Of a stretch of DNA of 64,000 bases, positions 1-10,915 are shown in pieces. The DNA is taken from contig CAUEEP010000758.1 of NCBI GenBank assembly GCA_958450365.1, forward strand, positions 1 through 64,000. The letters run 5' to 3'. Within the stretch, counting starts at the first letter, position 1, and the number at the start of each line of letters is the position of its first letter. Source of the DNA: Mesorhabditis belari. Lineage: Eukaryota; Nematoda; Chromadorea; Rhabditida; Rhabditidae. The position numbers and the translations under genes are program-made. The notes beneath the pieces were generated by a model. It was not told the DNA's origin, made no database searches, and was given only the letters and a program-made list of their open reading frames with translations.

Positions 1-240
1 TTTCCCTAAGCCCAACCCTCTATTCCCCATTCCCCCTTCCCATTTTCCCTAAGCCCAACCCGACTCCCCATTCCCCCTTCCCATTTTCCCCTCTCAAGCC
101 CAACCCCATTCCCCATTCCCCTTCCCATTTTCCCTAAGCCCAACCCCATTCCCCATTCCCCCTTCCCATTTTCCCTAAGCCCAACCCCATTCCCCATTCC
201 CCCTTCCCATTTTCCCTAAGCCCAACCCCATTCCCCTCCC
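1..240. repeat. CCCATTTTCCCTAAGCCC minisatellite (window edge)
   Basis: C/T-rich tandem array whose unit of roughly 45-60 bp alternates CCCATTTTCCCTAAGCCC with AACCCCATTCCCCATTCCCC. It starts before the window. The reading frames in it are low-complexity and are not genes. Confidence 0.9.
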
Positions 241-695
241 CCTACTTCCCCCCCTCCCCCCCCTACACGCCTTTGCTCCAAAACAGGCTTCCTTTGCTCT
301 TTGATCATGATGTTGAAAAGATTTTCTTAATCCCAAACAGTTTTTCCATTCCTCTCCCGGCCCCAACCCCATTTTCCCTACTGACCTTTGCTCCTCTTTT
401 GCCATTTCCCCATTTTAGCCCCTTTCGAAGTCTACTCGCTTCCCGAAAACCGTAAACTTTGACTTTAATCGTGCTGTTGAAAAGATTTTCTTAATCCCCA
501 AACAATACCTTTCTCAATTTCCTGTTCCCCGTTTTCCCCAATTTGTATTTGTTAGTTTTTCAAAAGGAAAAACACTTCGTTGACGTGAAATCCATTGGCT
601 CTCATCAGTAAAACTTCATTCCGAAAACTGGGCGTAACACAAAAGAGCCTCAGATCGTCTTACGCTAAAAGAAGCGGGAAGGGAAAGCTGAACTT

Positions 696-1290
696 TTAGA
701 AGGGAAGCTTTGCAATCACAAATAGCACAATAGAAAACAACACAAAAACACAAAAACGAAATCCACGTATTTTTATACTTTCGTCATTCCTTGGAAACTT
801 GGGAACTTCAAAAACAAATAAAAAAGAGGAATGAGCTGTTCCGGGTGGTAGAGATTGTGCAGTACGTGGTGTCCTAGCTTCTCGTTGGAAAATCTCTACA
901 AAATCCCGGTTTACCATTGGAAAACCCTTGTGTGCATGCCAGGTGTCAGAAAAAATCTCCCTGTGCGCCTTGGAGGTTTTATGGATTTTGGAGAAGAATT
1001 CAAATGCACTCACTTTTCCCAACGATCTGGAGTGCCCAGGATCGTTTAGTAAGAAAGAAATCGAGTTTTTGCATTTCGAAAATCCCTCGAAGTCACAATG
1101 GTTTTTGGGCATGTAAAAGATATCAAATAGATAGATATAAAAATCAAAAGCTCAACTCTAGACTCGTTACTGCACAATTTGATCAAAAACGGGGGGAATT
1201 CGTCGGCTTTCGATTGTTCGGGTTGCCGGGGATTTCCGTTGATCTTCACGAGAAATCGGTTACAAATTGGTTTGCTATAGGCTAAAGCGA
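696..1290. other. Unassigned sequence with overlapping open frames
   Basis: Frames of about 120-140 codons are open on both strands here, but none shows a recognisable domain or a convincing set of splice sites. I see no gene that I can support. Confidence 0.3.
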
Positions 1291-1589
1291 ATACAAAGAA
1301 TTTGAAAAAAGTGTCAAAAATTTTTAATTCTACTCGATTTCCCGAAAATTACCCAGAAATCTATTATACTACGTTTTAAAAAAAGAAAATTTTCCTTTTC
1401 CCTTTCCTTTCTCCTTTCAACTTTCCCTTGATTCCAAATGTTTTATTTTTCTTTGTTTATTTTTTTTTCTCTTTTTTTGTTTTATTTTCTAAAAATCGAT
1501 CGCATTCGGCCTGATTTTTCAGTTATTTTTTTAGTTTTCTAAAAGAGGAAAAGTTTAATCAGTAGTGAATTCCGCTTTAAATTGTTACT

Positions 1590-2600
1590 TCAAGAAGAGA
1601 AAAAAAGAAGAAGAGAAAGAGTGGAAGGGGCAAGAATAGGAAGAGGAAGAAAAGAGAACAGCAAGAGGAGGAAGAGGAGGGGGAAGTGCTAGATAAAAGA
1701 TGAATAGAATTAAACTTTTGTAGACACATTTCTATACTTGTTACTTGTTATTTGGGGTTACTTAAAGAAGGGGGAAAGAAGAGTATGGAAGCAAGAGGAA
1801 TAAAGAAGAGGAAGTAGAAAGCAAAGGGCTAAAGGAGAAGAAGAGAGAAGAAGAAGGAAGAAGAGAAAATAGAAGAAGAGAAAGCAGAAGAAGAGGGAAG
1901 AGGAAGAAGAGGGGAAGAAAGAGATGAAAAAGTAAAGAAGAAGAGAGAAGAAGAAGAATAAGAAGAGAAAGAAGGAGGAAGAAGAAGAAAAGAGGAAGAA
2001 GTTAAAGAAGAAGGAGTGATAAAGATGAAATAGAACTTGGCTTTTGTAGATGCCCATCATACTTGTTACTTGGAAGTTGCACCGTAAAATACTGTAATAG
2101 TACCCCATCCCCATAATGACAGTGCGCGGTGTTGCGTAGTCTAGCTTTGAAAGAGTTTTCCTCGACACGGGTTTGGTGCTATAATGGTGTCGCGTTGTAG
2201 GTATCAGTGCCAATAGCGGAAATTCAGGCTATTTTTGATACCTACGACTTTGTTTCTACGGGCGCTTTGAAAAACGAAATACTAAAAACTATGCAACTAC
2301 GCGACTGTCCGAGGGCGGTGGGTACTATTACAGTACTATGGCAGGTCGAAAAAACAAAGGGAAGAGGAAGAGAAGAGAAAAGAAGAAGAAGAAATAGAAG
2401 AGGAAGAAGAAGAGGTAAAGGAAGGAAGAGGAAGAGAAGAGGAAAAGAGTGACGTAAGGAAGTAGAGAAAGAAGAAGTTAGAGTGGAACAAGCAAGAAGA
2501 AAAAGAAGAAGATAAAAGAGGAAGAGGAAGAAGAGTGGAAAAGAGGAAGAAGAGGAAGAGGAAGAAGAGGAAATAAGAAGAAGAAGAAGAAGAAGAAGAG
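1590..2600. repeat. Purine-rich GAAGAAGA/GGAAGA low-complexity tract
   Basis: The plus strand is almost pure purine (GAAGAG, GAAGAA, GGAAGAGG) from about 1590 to 2030 and 2340 to 2600, interrupted by a MITE at 2083-2343. The lysine/arginine/glutamate frames on one strand and serine/phenylalanine frames on the other are artefacts. Confidence 0.85.
2083..2343. mobile_element. MITE, copy 1 (TACTGTAATAGTACCCC termini)
   Basis: About 260 bp. It begins AAATACTGTAATAGTACCCC and ends with the inverted complement GGGTACTATTACAGTA. The interior, including a palindrome-like pair of segments around GAAATTCAGGCTATTTTTGA, matches a second copy at about 50012-50285. There is no coding capacity. It is inserted in the purine tract. 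Confidence 0.75.
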
Positions 2601-3168
2601 GAAGATGAATGAGGATGAGCTTTTCTATCTACATCGTACTCTTTCTTTTAAGCCTTGCAATAACTTTTGTGTTCTTAAAGATCTTTCACTGTGGTTTCTA
2701 AAAGTTGGCAAACTTTTAGCAGCTTTTTCTTTTTCATTTTCTTCTCAAGTTTCTCTTCAACTCCTCAACAATCTTTCCCTTGTTTCTTATATGGGAAAAT
2801 CTCAGTTTTCAAATGAAATCTTTCTCCAGCAAATTTCTCCCAACCTGATAAGTTTATTCGCGATTTATTAGGGTGAAAATTGATGCATTCCATAAATTTC
2901 TCAATTTCGTAAATCTTCTCGTTTTTAGACGGGCTCTCTCACAGAACATCTGCAATTTTTTTTTTTTACATTTATTACTTTTATTACTACACAAAACTCA
3001 AATGGTTGACGAGGAAAAGTAGATTAGAGATTTTGCGATCAGCAAACAAATCCGGCAAAAATCAACAATCAAACGAGCGCACAATCATCAGAAAGACAAA
3101 ATACGGGGCAGAATGAAATCTAAGAAAGATGTGAAAAAGATCAAAAGCCAAAAGCAAAAAAATCGTTT

Positions 3169-3235
3169 TGCGCAGGCCGGGAATCGAACCTTGAAGTCAC
3201 TGATGGCGAGCATTCTACCACTGAACCACCTGCGC
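3169..3235 (-). pseudogene. tRNA-Gly(GCC) pseudogene with destroyed anticodon arm
   Basis: On the minus strand the 5' half (GCGCAGGTGGTTCAGTGGTA) and the T arm with acceptor 3' strand match the intact tRNA-Gly at 17466. The anticodon arm is replaced by CTCGCCATCAGTGACTTC, which cannot form the 5-bp stem and has no GCC anticodon. The length is 67 nt rather than 71. Not functional as tRNA-Gly. Confidence 0.85.
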
Positions 3236-3480
3236 GTTGCGAGGTGGTGGGGAAATGGGGGCTTATCAATGGGGATGAAGGAGATTAAAGCGGTCACTAA
3301 AGACACTCAATGAAGTTAATCAAAGACTATTTAGGCCTTCTAAAAGACTTAACCCTGATAATGATGATTGTCCAAGGTAACATCAATATCTTGATAATTA
3401 TCAAAGAACACAATGACAGCGCCTAGCGCACAACAAAATGTTATTACAATATGCGCAGAAGACAAGCTGCCAAGACATTT

Positions 3481-3554
3481 TGCGCAGGCCGGGGAATCGA
3501 ACCCGGGTACCGCCCGCGTGGCAGGCGAGCATTCTACCACTGAACCACCTGCGC
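3481..3554 (-). tRNA. tRNA-Gly(GCC), variant copy
   Basis: Minus-strand copy with intact acceptor stem (GCGCAGG/CCTGCGC), D arm and anticodon stem-loop (CTCGC-CTGCCAC-GCGGG). It is 74 nt, three longer than the intact copy: there are extra bases in the variable region (GCGGTACCC) and one extra C in the T stem. It may still fold with a longer variable loop, but it could be a drifting copy. Confidence 0.6.
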
Positions 3555-3599
3555 GCTAAAAAGTTAAAGGAAAAAGGGGGCTAACAATGGGGAGGGAGG

Positions 3600-4780
3600 A
3601 TCAAAGCGGGTCATACGGGTTCAATTCGTGGGAAGTCACAAGACATTTGGCTAAAGTTAATCAAAGAGTATTTAGGCTTTAAAAAAGACCCAACTTGATA
3701 ATGATGATTGTCCATCGGATCGCAGCGCGTATTACTGAAAGATTTTGACGGAGTTGTCGTGTAGAAATCGTCAAAATTGTAGACCTGGCCGCCAACGATG
3801 CGCCTTTTGTGCCATTTCGGAGTTGAGGAGGCGGGATGGGAGAGGAGCGTTCCAGGTCTGGGAAATTACTGTAAGGAAATTAATCTGGTAGATCTTTTGA
3901 TTTCAGTTATTTGACAGTGATCCGAAGCTAGGAACTAGAACTAGACAAAGACCTGACAAAGATGCCTTTTCTATGCTCAGGCAATGTCATAAGTGCTGCT
4001 GGCCTGGTTCCTGGCTTGCCCTGGTGAGTTCAGAGCTTAGATCAGACCGTCCAACTCAAGTTTATCCAAGTCTAGCCCTGGCTTGCTGACTAAGTTTGAC
4101 CTTTTGAAGGATCATGGCGTGAGCTGTGATTCTGACTTTGCTATTGATCTAGCTTTGCTCTAAAGTGGATCAAAGTCTCACAAGAGAAAGTTTCAAGGGT
4201 TGATCATGGGCTTTCAGCTGGAAACAAGTGTGCTAAGGGTAATTCGGACCCACTGATTCCGAAGCTGAAGTCCGTTTTTGCGCAAGTATTGTCGATCAAG
4301 CGGAATTTGATAGAGAGAAGTTTGCTCCGGGGCCTACATAAAACGCTCTGTTCTTTCCCCACCAAGATCTACAAAACTTGCGCCAAAAAGGGATTTCAGA
4401 TCGGAAACCACTGGTTGGAATCCCCTAAGTCGAGTTGTGCAATGGTCAATCCTGAACTTGTCAGAGTGTGAATCGAAGCTTGTCAGAGGTGGCCCCGAGG
4501 TCGGATTTCCCTACGCGCTGGAGGGGTGAGGGAAATTTGAGACCTTATGTTGATCAGCTCTCCGTTCCGATAAATGGAGATAAATGGACTTTTGAGGTCT
4601 TTTGAGGCGAATCATTGGCTCTGAATTCCACTAAGTACCCTCGTGCAATGGGTCAAATCATGAGCCCCTCCTTGTCAGAGTGGCTCGGAGGTCAGATTCT
4701 AGCTTTTGAAATTGAATGTCACTTGAGTTCTATGAAAAAGAAAATGATAAAAGGAAATAAAAGATCAAAATCCAAAAAGA
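3600..4780. other. No gene recognised
   Basis: Unique-looking sequence between tRNA-Gly copies. No extended coding frame with splice sites, no terminal inverted repeats and no long tandem array is visible. Confidence 0.4.
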
Positions 4781-4782
4781 TT

Positions 4783-4853
4783 TGCGCAGGCCGGGAATCG
4801 AACCGGGTCGCCCGCGTGGCAGGCGAGCATTCTACCCACTGAACCACCTGCGC
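4783..4853 (-). tRNA. tRNA-Gly(GCC), variant copy with T-stem lesion
   Basis: Minus-strand copy with a correct acceptor stem and GCC anticodon loop. It has one extra G in the D loop (AGTGGGTAG) and one missing G in the 5' T stem (ACCCGGTTCG in place of ACCCGGGTTCG). The missing base weakens T-stem pairing, so function is doubtful. Confidence 0.55.
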
Positions 4854-5019
4854 TGGGAGGTGGTGGGGAATGGGGCTATGGATGGGGTGGAGAAGTTGGA
4901 GTTAATAAAGTTAACAAAAATTTTGACTGAATGCAAATTGAGTTCTATGGAAAAAATCAAAAAATGTAAAGACGATTTTTACTGAAATTTTAGCTCAGTT
5001 CAGTGTCCTGGATTCCCAG

Positions 5020-5245
5020 AAGCTGGATTTCTGTTCTCCAGAAGAGCTCTAGAAGTTCTGTGACTCAGAAGAGCCCTAGAGTTCTGTGACTTCAGAAGCT
5101 GGATTTCTTTTAACTCCAGAAGAGCCCTAGAAGTTCTGTGACTCCAGAAGAGCTCTAGAACATCTGTGACTTCAGTAGTTGGATTTCTCTTAACTCCAGA
5201 AGAGCTCCAGAAGTTCTGTGACTCCAGAAGCTGGATTTCTCTTAT
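5020..5245. repeat. AGAAGTTCTGTGACTCC imperfect tandem repeat
   Basis: About seven degenerate units built from AGAAGAGCTCTAGAAG, TTCTGTGACTCC and AGAAGCTGGATTTCT. No coding signal. Confidence 0.75.
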
Positions 5246-5529
5246 CCAAATGTAAAATCAGTTTCGAAAATTGAACTTTTCACATCAATCAATGCAATTT
5301 ACTAATAGCAAAGAGATTTTTGATTCTCTACCTTTTCCTTTCTTGAGTCGGATCGATTGCTGCGTTCGGGATCAAAAGATCGTGGATTGGAGCTGGGCTG
5401 GAGCTGGAGAGGACGAACTTTTGGCAATCAACATAGAGACGATCATGGGGAAGAGGCTGAAGATTTGATTTACAATACTCTCATTGTTTCCAAGCTGATC
5501 TACTAAAAGGAGCTTCTGCGCGGCGCCAT

Positions 5530-5613
5530 TGAGTGGCCGAGGTGGTTAGCGCGCGCGTCTTTCAAACGAACGGCAAGAGAGGCCGTGGGTTCGCCTCCTC
5601 TCTCCGCGAATAC
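5530..5613 (+). pseudogene. Class II tRNA-like sequence
   Basis: GAGTGGCCGAGGTGGTTAGC matches an A box and D arm of the Ser/Leu type. ACGGC...GCCGT can form a long variable arm, and GTGGGTTCG resembles a T arm. I find no proper 7-bp acceptor stem, and the anticodon stem pairs only about three bases, so this looks like a relic. Confidence 0.4.
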
Positions 5614-6498
5614 TTTGCTGCGCTTCTACAGCAGCTTAGCTTGTGGTTGTCTCTAAAAAGAGATTCCTACTAGAATTCGAGGTCTCCCAATTTCCCCATT
5701 TCCCAAAAGCTCACCTTTGCGCTCTCTCGATATCTCAAATTGAGCTTAGAGCTGCTCAAAACGGTTCCCTGAATGGGTAGGTGCTCCATTTCTAAAAAAT
5801 CACAATGTAAACGAAGAAATCTTTCAAAAAATTTGATCAATCTGGAACGCAAGCAAATAAAAAAGTTGGAAGAAATGGTTTAAATTTGATTTTTAAAAAT
5901 TTTACTTTCAAGTTGAAATCTTCAAAAGATTAGGCTTAAAAAAGTGATTTTGAAAGGAAATTTTGGTAAATTTTGGTTTAAAGAAGCTTTTTTTAATTGT
6001 TTGAAGTCGGAGAAATGATTGATCGGCTTAAAAAAAAAAAAATGTTTTGCCTACTTTTGCCTCACTTTTGGAAAGGCTTAAAAATCATCATTTGGTGTGG
6101 TTCGCTTCTCTTTTTTGACGCAAAAATTTTTTATAAAAACAACAAAAGCAAAAGAATCGCGGAATGGGATTATAAAAAAATAAAAAAGAAAATGAAAAAA
6201 ATGAAATGAAAATCGAAATTCGAGATCTACTTTTTTTGCTTCGAATTTCCGCCGTGTAAATGAGTTGATGAAGAGATTTTTGCGTTTACGATGGGAAGTC
6301 CATAGTTTTCGATCGCTAATCGCCAATCTGGAGCGCACAGAGAAAGTTTAGAAAGAGAAGATTGATTTACGAAATAAAACGGAGGAGTTGAAGGGGTAAA
6401 AATGGGTAAAAAAAAAGAGAAATCGGTTGAATATTTTTCCTCAATTCTATTGAAATTCTCATCACGTTTTGGGCGTTTTTTTTGTTTTTCAACTGATA

Positions 6499-7018
6499 TT
6501 GGGTTGGGGACTATGACTCGGCGTCGAAAATCAAAAAAATGTCTAAAACTTCTATTCGACTTTGTCAAATAATATGCGTTTGATATGAGTAGAATGGTTA
6601 ACTAATTCTCTACAAAATCACATTTAAAAGAAAATTCAAACAGCGCCTCCGCTCAAGAAAAAGCCATTTTTCACAAAAACTACAAACTGTCATCTAGAAA
6701 AAACCATTGGTGGGATCTTCCTGCAAATTTGGCAACTTAAGTAATTGAATGTGCTCTATCTTTTTTATATAAACACCAAAGAAGGTTTATGTGAAAGAAA
6801 CTGTTCAAATGATGAGTCGGACTCTTTTGCCATTTTAACCAGCTGCGTTTGGAAGTTCATAAACTCCACGAAAGAAAAGCTTTGTGGAATCTCTCAAAAG
6901 TGATTTTGTAGAGGAAATAGTGGATCCCTTTGATGAAACCAAACGTATGTTTAAAGAAGGCTTTATGTGTGCAAAAGTCCCTTTAAAGTTTGGCGCCGAG
7001 TCATAGTCCCCAACCCAA
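6499..7018. mobile_element. Mariner-type MITE, family A
   Basis: 520-bp element with near-perfect terminal inverted repeats, left TTGGGTTGGGGACTATGACT and right the complement AGTCATAGTCCCCAACCCAA. It is flanked by TA on both sides, as expected for Tc1/mariner insertion. No transposase is recognisable inside. Confidence 0.85.
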
Positions 7019-7506
7019 TAGGGAAATCGAGTTTTCTTTCGTAAAAGAAGCAAGCTTTCAGTAATTTTTCTTTAATTTCTTGATTCTTTAGTAATTTCTT
7101 GATTTCAGTTGAAATCTAGAAAAGCCAGAGAGAGCTAGAGATTTAAAAGTAATCAATTTTGTTCTTTAGAAAATGTTTACCGATTTAGTTACCTATATTG
7201 AAAAGTAAAGGCTCTATTTGAAATCGAAACTCAAAACAAAGTGAAACTGATAAAAAATGAGGGAAAAGAAGCGTTTTATATAGCACAAACAAGCGATTTA
7301 GCTGAAATTTTCTGCAAAATGAATCATTCACCGGGAAAACAAAGAGATTTACGAAGTGGAAAGAGTCAATAATTCGCCAATAATCACGTGAGGGAGACGC
7401 TTTTGACTAAAGCCAGATTACTCTGGTCAAAACCCAGATTACTGGGTGAAAAACTAGGTTACTAGGTCAACTCAGGTGAAAAAGATCAAAAAAAGCAAAA
7501 ACATTT

Positions 7507-7577
7507 TGCGCAGGCCGGAATCGGAACCCGGGTCGCCCGCGTGGCGGGCGAGCATTCTACCACTGAACCACCTGCGC
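7507..7577 (-). pseudogene. tRNA-Gly(GCC) copy with U33C and T-loop damage
   Basis: Minus-strand copy, 71 nt. The anticodon loop reads CCGCCAC instead of CTGCCAC, so the nearly universal U33 is lost. The T arm reads GGGTTCCGATTCCGG, which displaces the conserved TTCGA. Probably non-functional. Confidence 0.75.
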
Positions 7578-7732
7578 GCTGGGAAGCAGGGGGAAATTGT
7601 GGATCTATGAATTTACTAGCTCTAGAGGTCGAGGGGAACATGGGAGCTATGAACGAGCTAAGATTGGCAATCATTTTTTGAGCCAAGACAAGCTACTGGT
7701 CTAGCTAGGCTAAGAGTAAAGTTGGTCCAGGA

Positions 7733-7910
7733 TAGGGTTAGGCTTAGGCTCAGGCTTAGGACTAGGCTTAAACTGGCTTAGGCTGGCTTAGGCCCTGGCT
7801 TAGGCCTAGGCTTGGTCTTAGGCTGGCTTAGGCTGGCTTAGGCTGGCTTAGGCTTAGTCTGGGCTGGCTTAGGCCTAGGCTTAGACTGGCTTAAGCTTAG
7901 GCTTAGACCA
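7733..7910. repeat. TTAGGC-rich degenerate array
   Basis: About 180 bp dominated by GGCTTAGGC, TTAGGCTGGC and TTAGGCCTAGGC, all in one orientation. TTAGGC is the telomere repeat of most nematodes. The array is degenerate and its apparent unit is longer (TTAGGCTGGC), so the match may be coincidental. Confidence 0.7.
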
Positions 7911-8392
7911 GCAGTCAGCTCAGCGCTATAATAAAACCAAAGTTAGCAGTTAAAGCAGTGAAACCAGGCTCAAGTCAAGAAGACAGCTTTTCGGACTATT
8001 TCGGCCACTCGGAGCTCGACAATTGAAAGGATTTCTGTAGTCAGACAGAGAAAATGAATGAAATTGGGTCGAAATCCCTTATTTATTTCTATTTAAAGAC
8101 TGTTATCAGGTTTTTTTTGGGGCATTTCAGTTAGCAGAACTATTTGATTCATTGAATCAAACATCACGGATTACAGTAAAGCACAAATGATTCTAAAACA
8201 GTTTCCTTTCTCTCTTTGTTTGTCCAGATGAAAAGAAGAGAAGATCACGGTAGTTCGAGAAAGGGTCACGTTTTAGAAAATGGTTAGGACAAGCTAAAAA
8301 GGGAAAGCTATAAAGGAAAATTTTCCTGGTGAGATTCCCATGTGAGCTTTGAGCTCGTGACACATGAGAATTGAGCGATTTTGTAAACGCTG

Positions 8393-8680
8393 GTCTTCAA
8401 GCACACTTCAAGCACACTACAAGCACACTTCAAGCACACTTCAAGCACACTTCAAGCACACTACAAGCACACTTCAAGCACACTACAAGCACACTTCAAG
8501 CACACTTCAAGCACACTTCAAGCACACTACAAGCACACTTCAAGCACACTACAAGCACACTTCAAGCACACTTCAAGCACACTTCAAGCACACTACAAGC
8601 ACACTTCAAGCACACTTCAAGCACACTTCAAGCACACTACAAGCACACTTCAAGCACACTACAAGCACACTTCAACAAGC
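8393..8680. repeat. 11-bp minisatellite, CACACTTCAAG / CACACTACAAG
   Basis: About 26 tandem 11-bp units of two forms that differ by T or A at one position. Since 11 is not a multiple of 3, two plus-strand frames stay open across it; these are not genes. Confidence 0.95.
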
Positions 8681-9352
8681 ACGTTCAGCTCTGGCTCGAG
8701 TTTTCCGGTTCAATTCCCCAACCCAAATCCAAGGAATCAAAAAAAAAACTGTATCTTTTCCTTATCGATTTGAAAGATTTTGTAAAAGCTTTCAGACACA
8801 CTGAAATTCGCTTTTATATCAATTTCCCGGTTTCATTTCCCCAATCCAACCCAAGCGAATTCAAATCAAAAAAAAAAAACGTCAAAATTTGGGCGTCTCC
8901 CGGTTATTTTTGCATTTATTGTTCATCACTTCTCATCATTTATTGTTTATTTACGTCTGAAAAGGTTCTGTTATCAAAGTTTTCGATGAAATTTGAAAAA
9001 TTCGTTGCTTTAGGAAAGCTAGAAAAAGAAAAGAGGGAATCAAAGAAAAAAAAAAAAAAAAATTTTTGAAAAAAAGCATATTTTCATCGTTGAAATTTCC
9101 AAATTTTCTGTTAAAATAACTAAAAATTTTTTCGTTTTTAGCCGTTATCTAGGGAATGTAGGCATAATTGTAAGCAAAAAAATGCGAAATATTCTCAAAA
9201 ATTTCTTCAAAAACTCAATGAATAGAATGGAAAAAAAAGAACGAATTTTTTGGATTTGAAAATAATTTTTAGGAAAATTTTCGATAAGAATTGTAAAGAT
9301 TGGGCTTATTTTTCAAAAAACATTTAAAAATTTGAATTTTCTTTAATCTTAA

Positions 9353-10198
9353 CCCATTCGAAACTTCTGCAGCGAATAATCGCTGCAGCAAAAAACTCAA
9401 GAACGGACCGCTGCAGCGATTATTCGCTGCAGCGCTAATTGAGCTATTTTCATTCAATTAATTGTTTTTTTTTGCTGTTTTTCAGCATTACAGTATATTC
9501 CAATTGTAGCAGATCTACAAATTACGTGGGCAAAAAAAGATGTTTCCATATTTACCCGGAATCAATGCAGTCTCTGGTTTTGCATTGAAATGCTCAATAA
9601 TAGCTCTAGCTCTAGCTCTAGCTCTAGCTCTAATCTAGCTCTAGCTCTAGCTCTAATCTAGCTCTAGCTCTAGCTCTAGCTCTAGCTCTAATCTAGCTCT
9701 AGCTCTAGCTCTAGCTCTAATCTAGCTCTAATCTTATAAAAGCCGATCTCCTGCAGAATCCAGTTCATTATCACAAAAACGCAGGTTGCGAAGGATGGAT
9801 TCAAATTTTGCTCTTGACATGATGTGGGACATGTGGGAAAATCCTCCTACTCCAGTAGTCACGAATCCTCGGTAATTTGACGATTCCCATTTGAAGATAC
9901 AGAGCCAAGGAAGAGCTTGAAAGATTTTGCATCGAAATCCCTGCCAGTTTGTTTTCCTTTTCCATGTTTATTAGATTCGCCTACTAAAATATTGTCGTCG
10001 ATAAAATAAGAAAAATAATCGATAGGATCTTGAAAAGTACTGAAGTCAAATCCAAATCGTTCTTCATCAAAAATAAATGGTGTAGGAGACTCTCTTACAT
10101 CTTTCCAACCATAAATAAACTGCTTCGGAGTCAAAAATGTCAAAAAAAGGGCTTGGTCCGTAAACGAAAAAAGAAAAAACGCTGCGGTTTCGAATGGG
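9353..10198 (-). mobile_element. piggyBac-like element, internally deleted
   Basis: The termini CCCATTCGAAAC and GTTTCGAATGGG are perfect inverted repeats, each flanked by TTAA, the piggyBac target site. Just inside the left end lie two copies of the CTGCAGCGAATAATCGCTGC palindrome in opposite orientation, like the sub-terminal repeats of this superfamily. The minus strand encodes a piggyBac transposase N-terminal part: DPIDYFSYFIDD and FDAKSFKLFLG at about 9925-10030, then, after a frame break, SRAKFESILRNLRFCDNE at about 9755-9810. The catalytic domain is missing. An AGCTCT hexamer array at 9599-9735 fills the deleted middle. Confidence 0.85.
9599..9735. repeat. (AGCTCT)n hexamer array
   Basis: Tandem AGCTCT hexamers punctuated by AATCT, inside the deleted piggyBac-like element. 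Confidence 0.95.
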
Positions 10199-10466
10199 TT
10201 AAAAGATATTAGATCTATTCATTTAGCTAACAAATGCTCAAAAACGTTTGGAAGTGATCGCCAGAGAGACGGCTGAGACAAGGAACAGCTTCGAGAGGGA
10301 GCGAACGCGAGACAAACTTCATCCCGGTCAAGGAAAGGGTGAATATTTTCGAATAGTAACTTGATAATGATAGTAAGTTGATTGATAGTAAGTTGTTTTG
10401 TGATCTAAAAGCTACAGTTTTCCTTTCCAGACGCTTCACCTCCAAAAAGAGTACGACGAGATTTTG

Positions 10467-10482
10467 GTTTCGAATGGGTTAA
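10467..10482. mobile_element. Solo right end of the piggyBac-like family
   Basis: A second GTTTCGAATGGG followed by TTAA lies 280 bp beyond the right end of the element above. No matching left end is seen between them, so this may be a remnant or the edge of a tandem insertion. Confidence 0.5.
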
Positions 10483-10589
10483 TAGAGAAATCGTTGAGAT
10501 TCACAAAAATCGGACGCTTTTTTGCGGAATTTTCGACTTCAACAAGCTATTCGAGGAAATTTTAGAGCAAAATCTTTTTCTAAACTTTT

Positions 10590-10800
10590 TAGCTATTTAG
10601 CCTAAAAAGCTATTTAGTCGCCATTGAGCTTAGGGTTAGAGAGCCGTTAACTAATTACGTTAACTTAACTAACTTAACCCATGGTGTGGGTTAAGTTAAA
10701 AGCAGTTAAAAGCAGCTCAATAGGGACTAAATAGCTTTTAAATTAACCCACGCCATGGCAAACGGCTCTTTAATCCTAAACTTAATGGCGATAACTTTTC
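10590..10800. repeat. Foldback: TAGCTTAGGG...AACGGCTCT inverted arms
   Basis: Imperfect inverted repeat. One arm holds TGAGCTTAGGGTTAGAGAGCCGTT; the other holds AACGGCTCTTTAATCCTAAA, with further pairing of GCTATTTAG/CTAAATAGC and GTTAACTTAAC/GGGTTAAGTTAA inside. It lies just beyond the 3' end of the ADP-glucokinase-like gene. Confidence 0.6.
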
Positions 10801-10915
10801 CTAGTATTTTGTGTGTTATTGTCCTGTGATTGATGTAGATCTTAGAATAAATCACATTCGGTTGTCTCTGTTTTTTTTAAAAAAAAAAGTTTATTTAATC
10901 AAATACCGAAGTAAA

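Noticed and set aside
8364..9069. 146- and 232-codon frames (HTSSTLQAHFK repeats)
   Set aside because: Produced by the 11-bp CACACTTCAAG array. The sequence after the array is A/T-rich with no domain.
9795..9987. Small two-exon plus-strand gene (MDSNFALDMMWDMW...) with a TATAAAAG box at 9734
   Set aside because: The opposite strand encodes piggyBac transposase motifs in the same interval, and the proposed intron would be only 31 nt. The plus frame is an antisense shadow.
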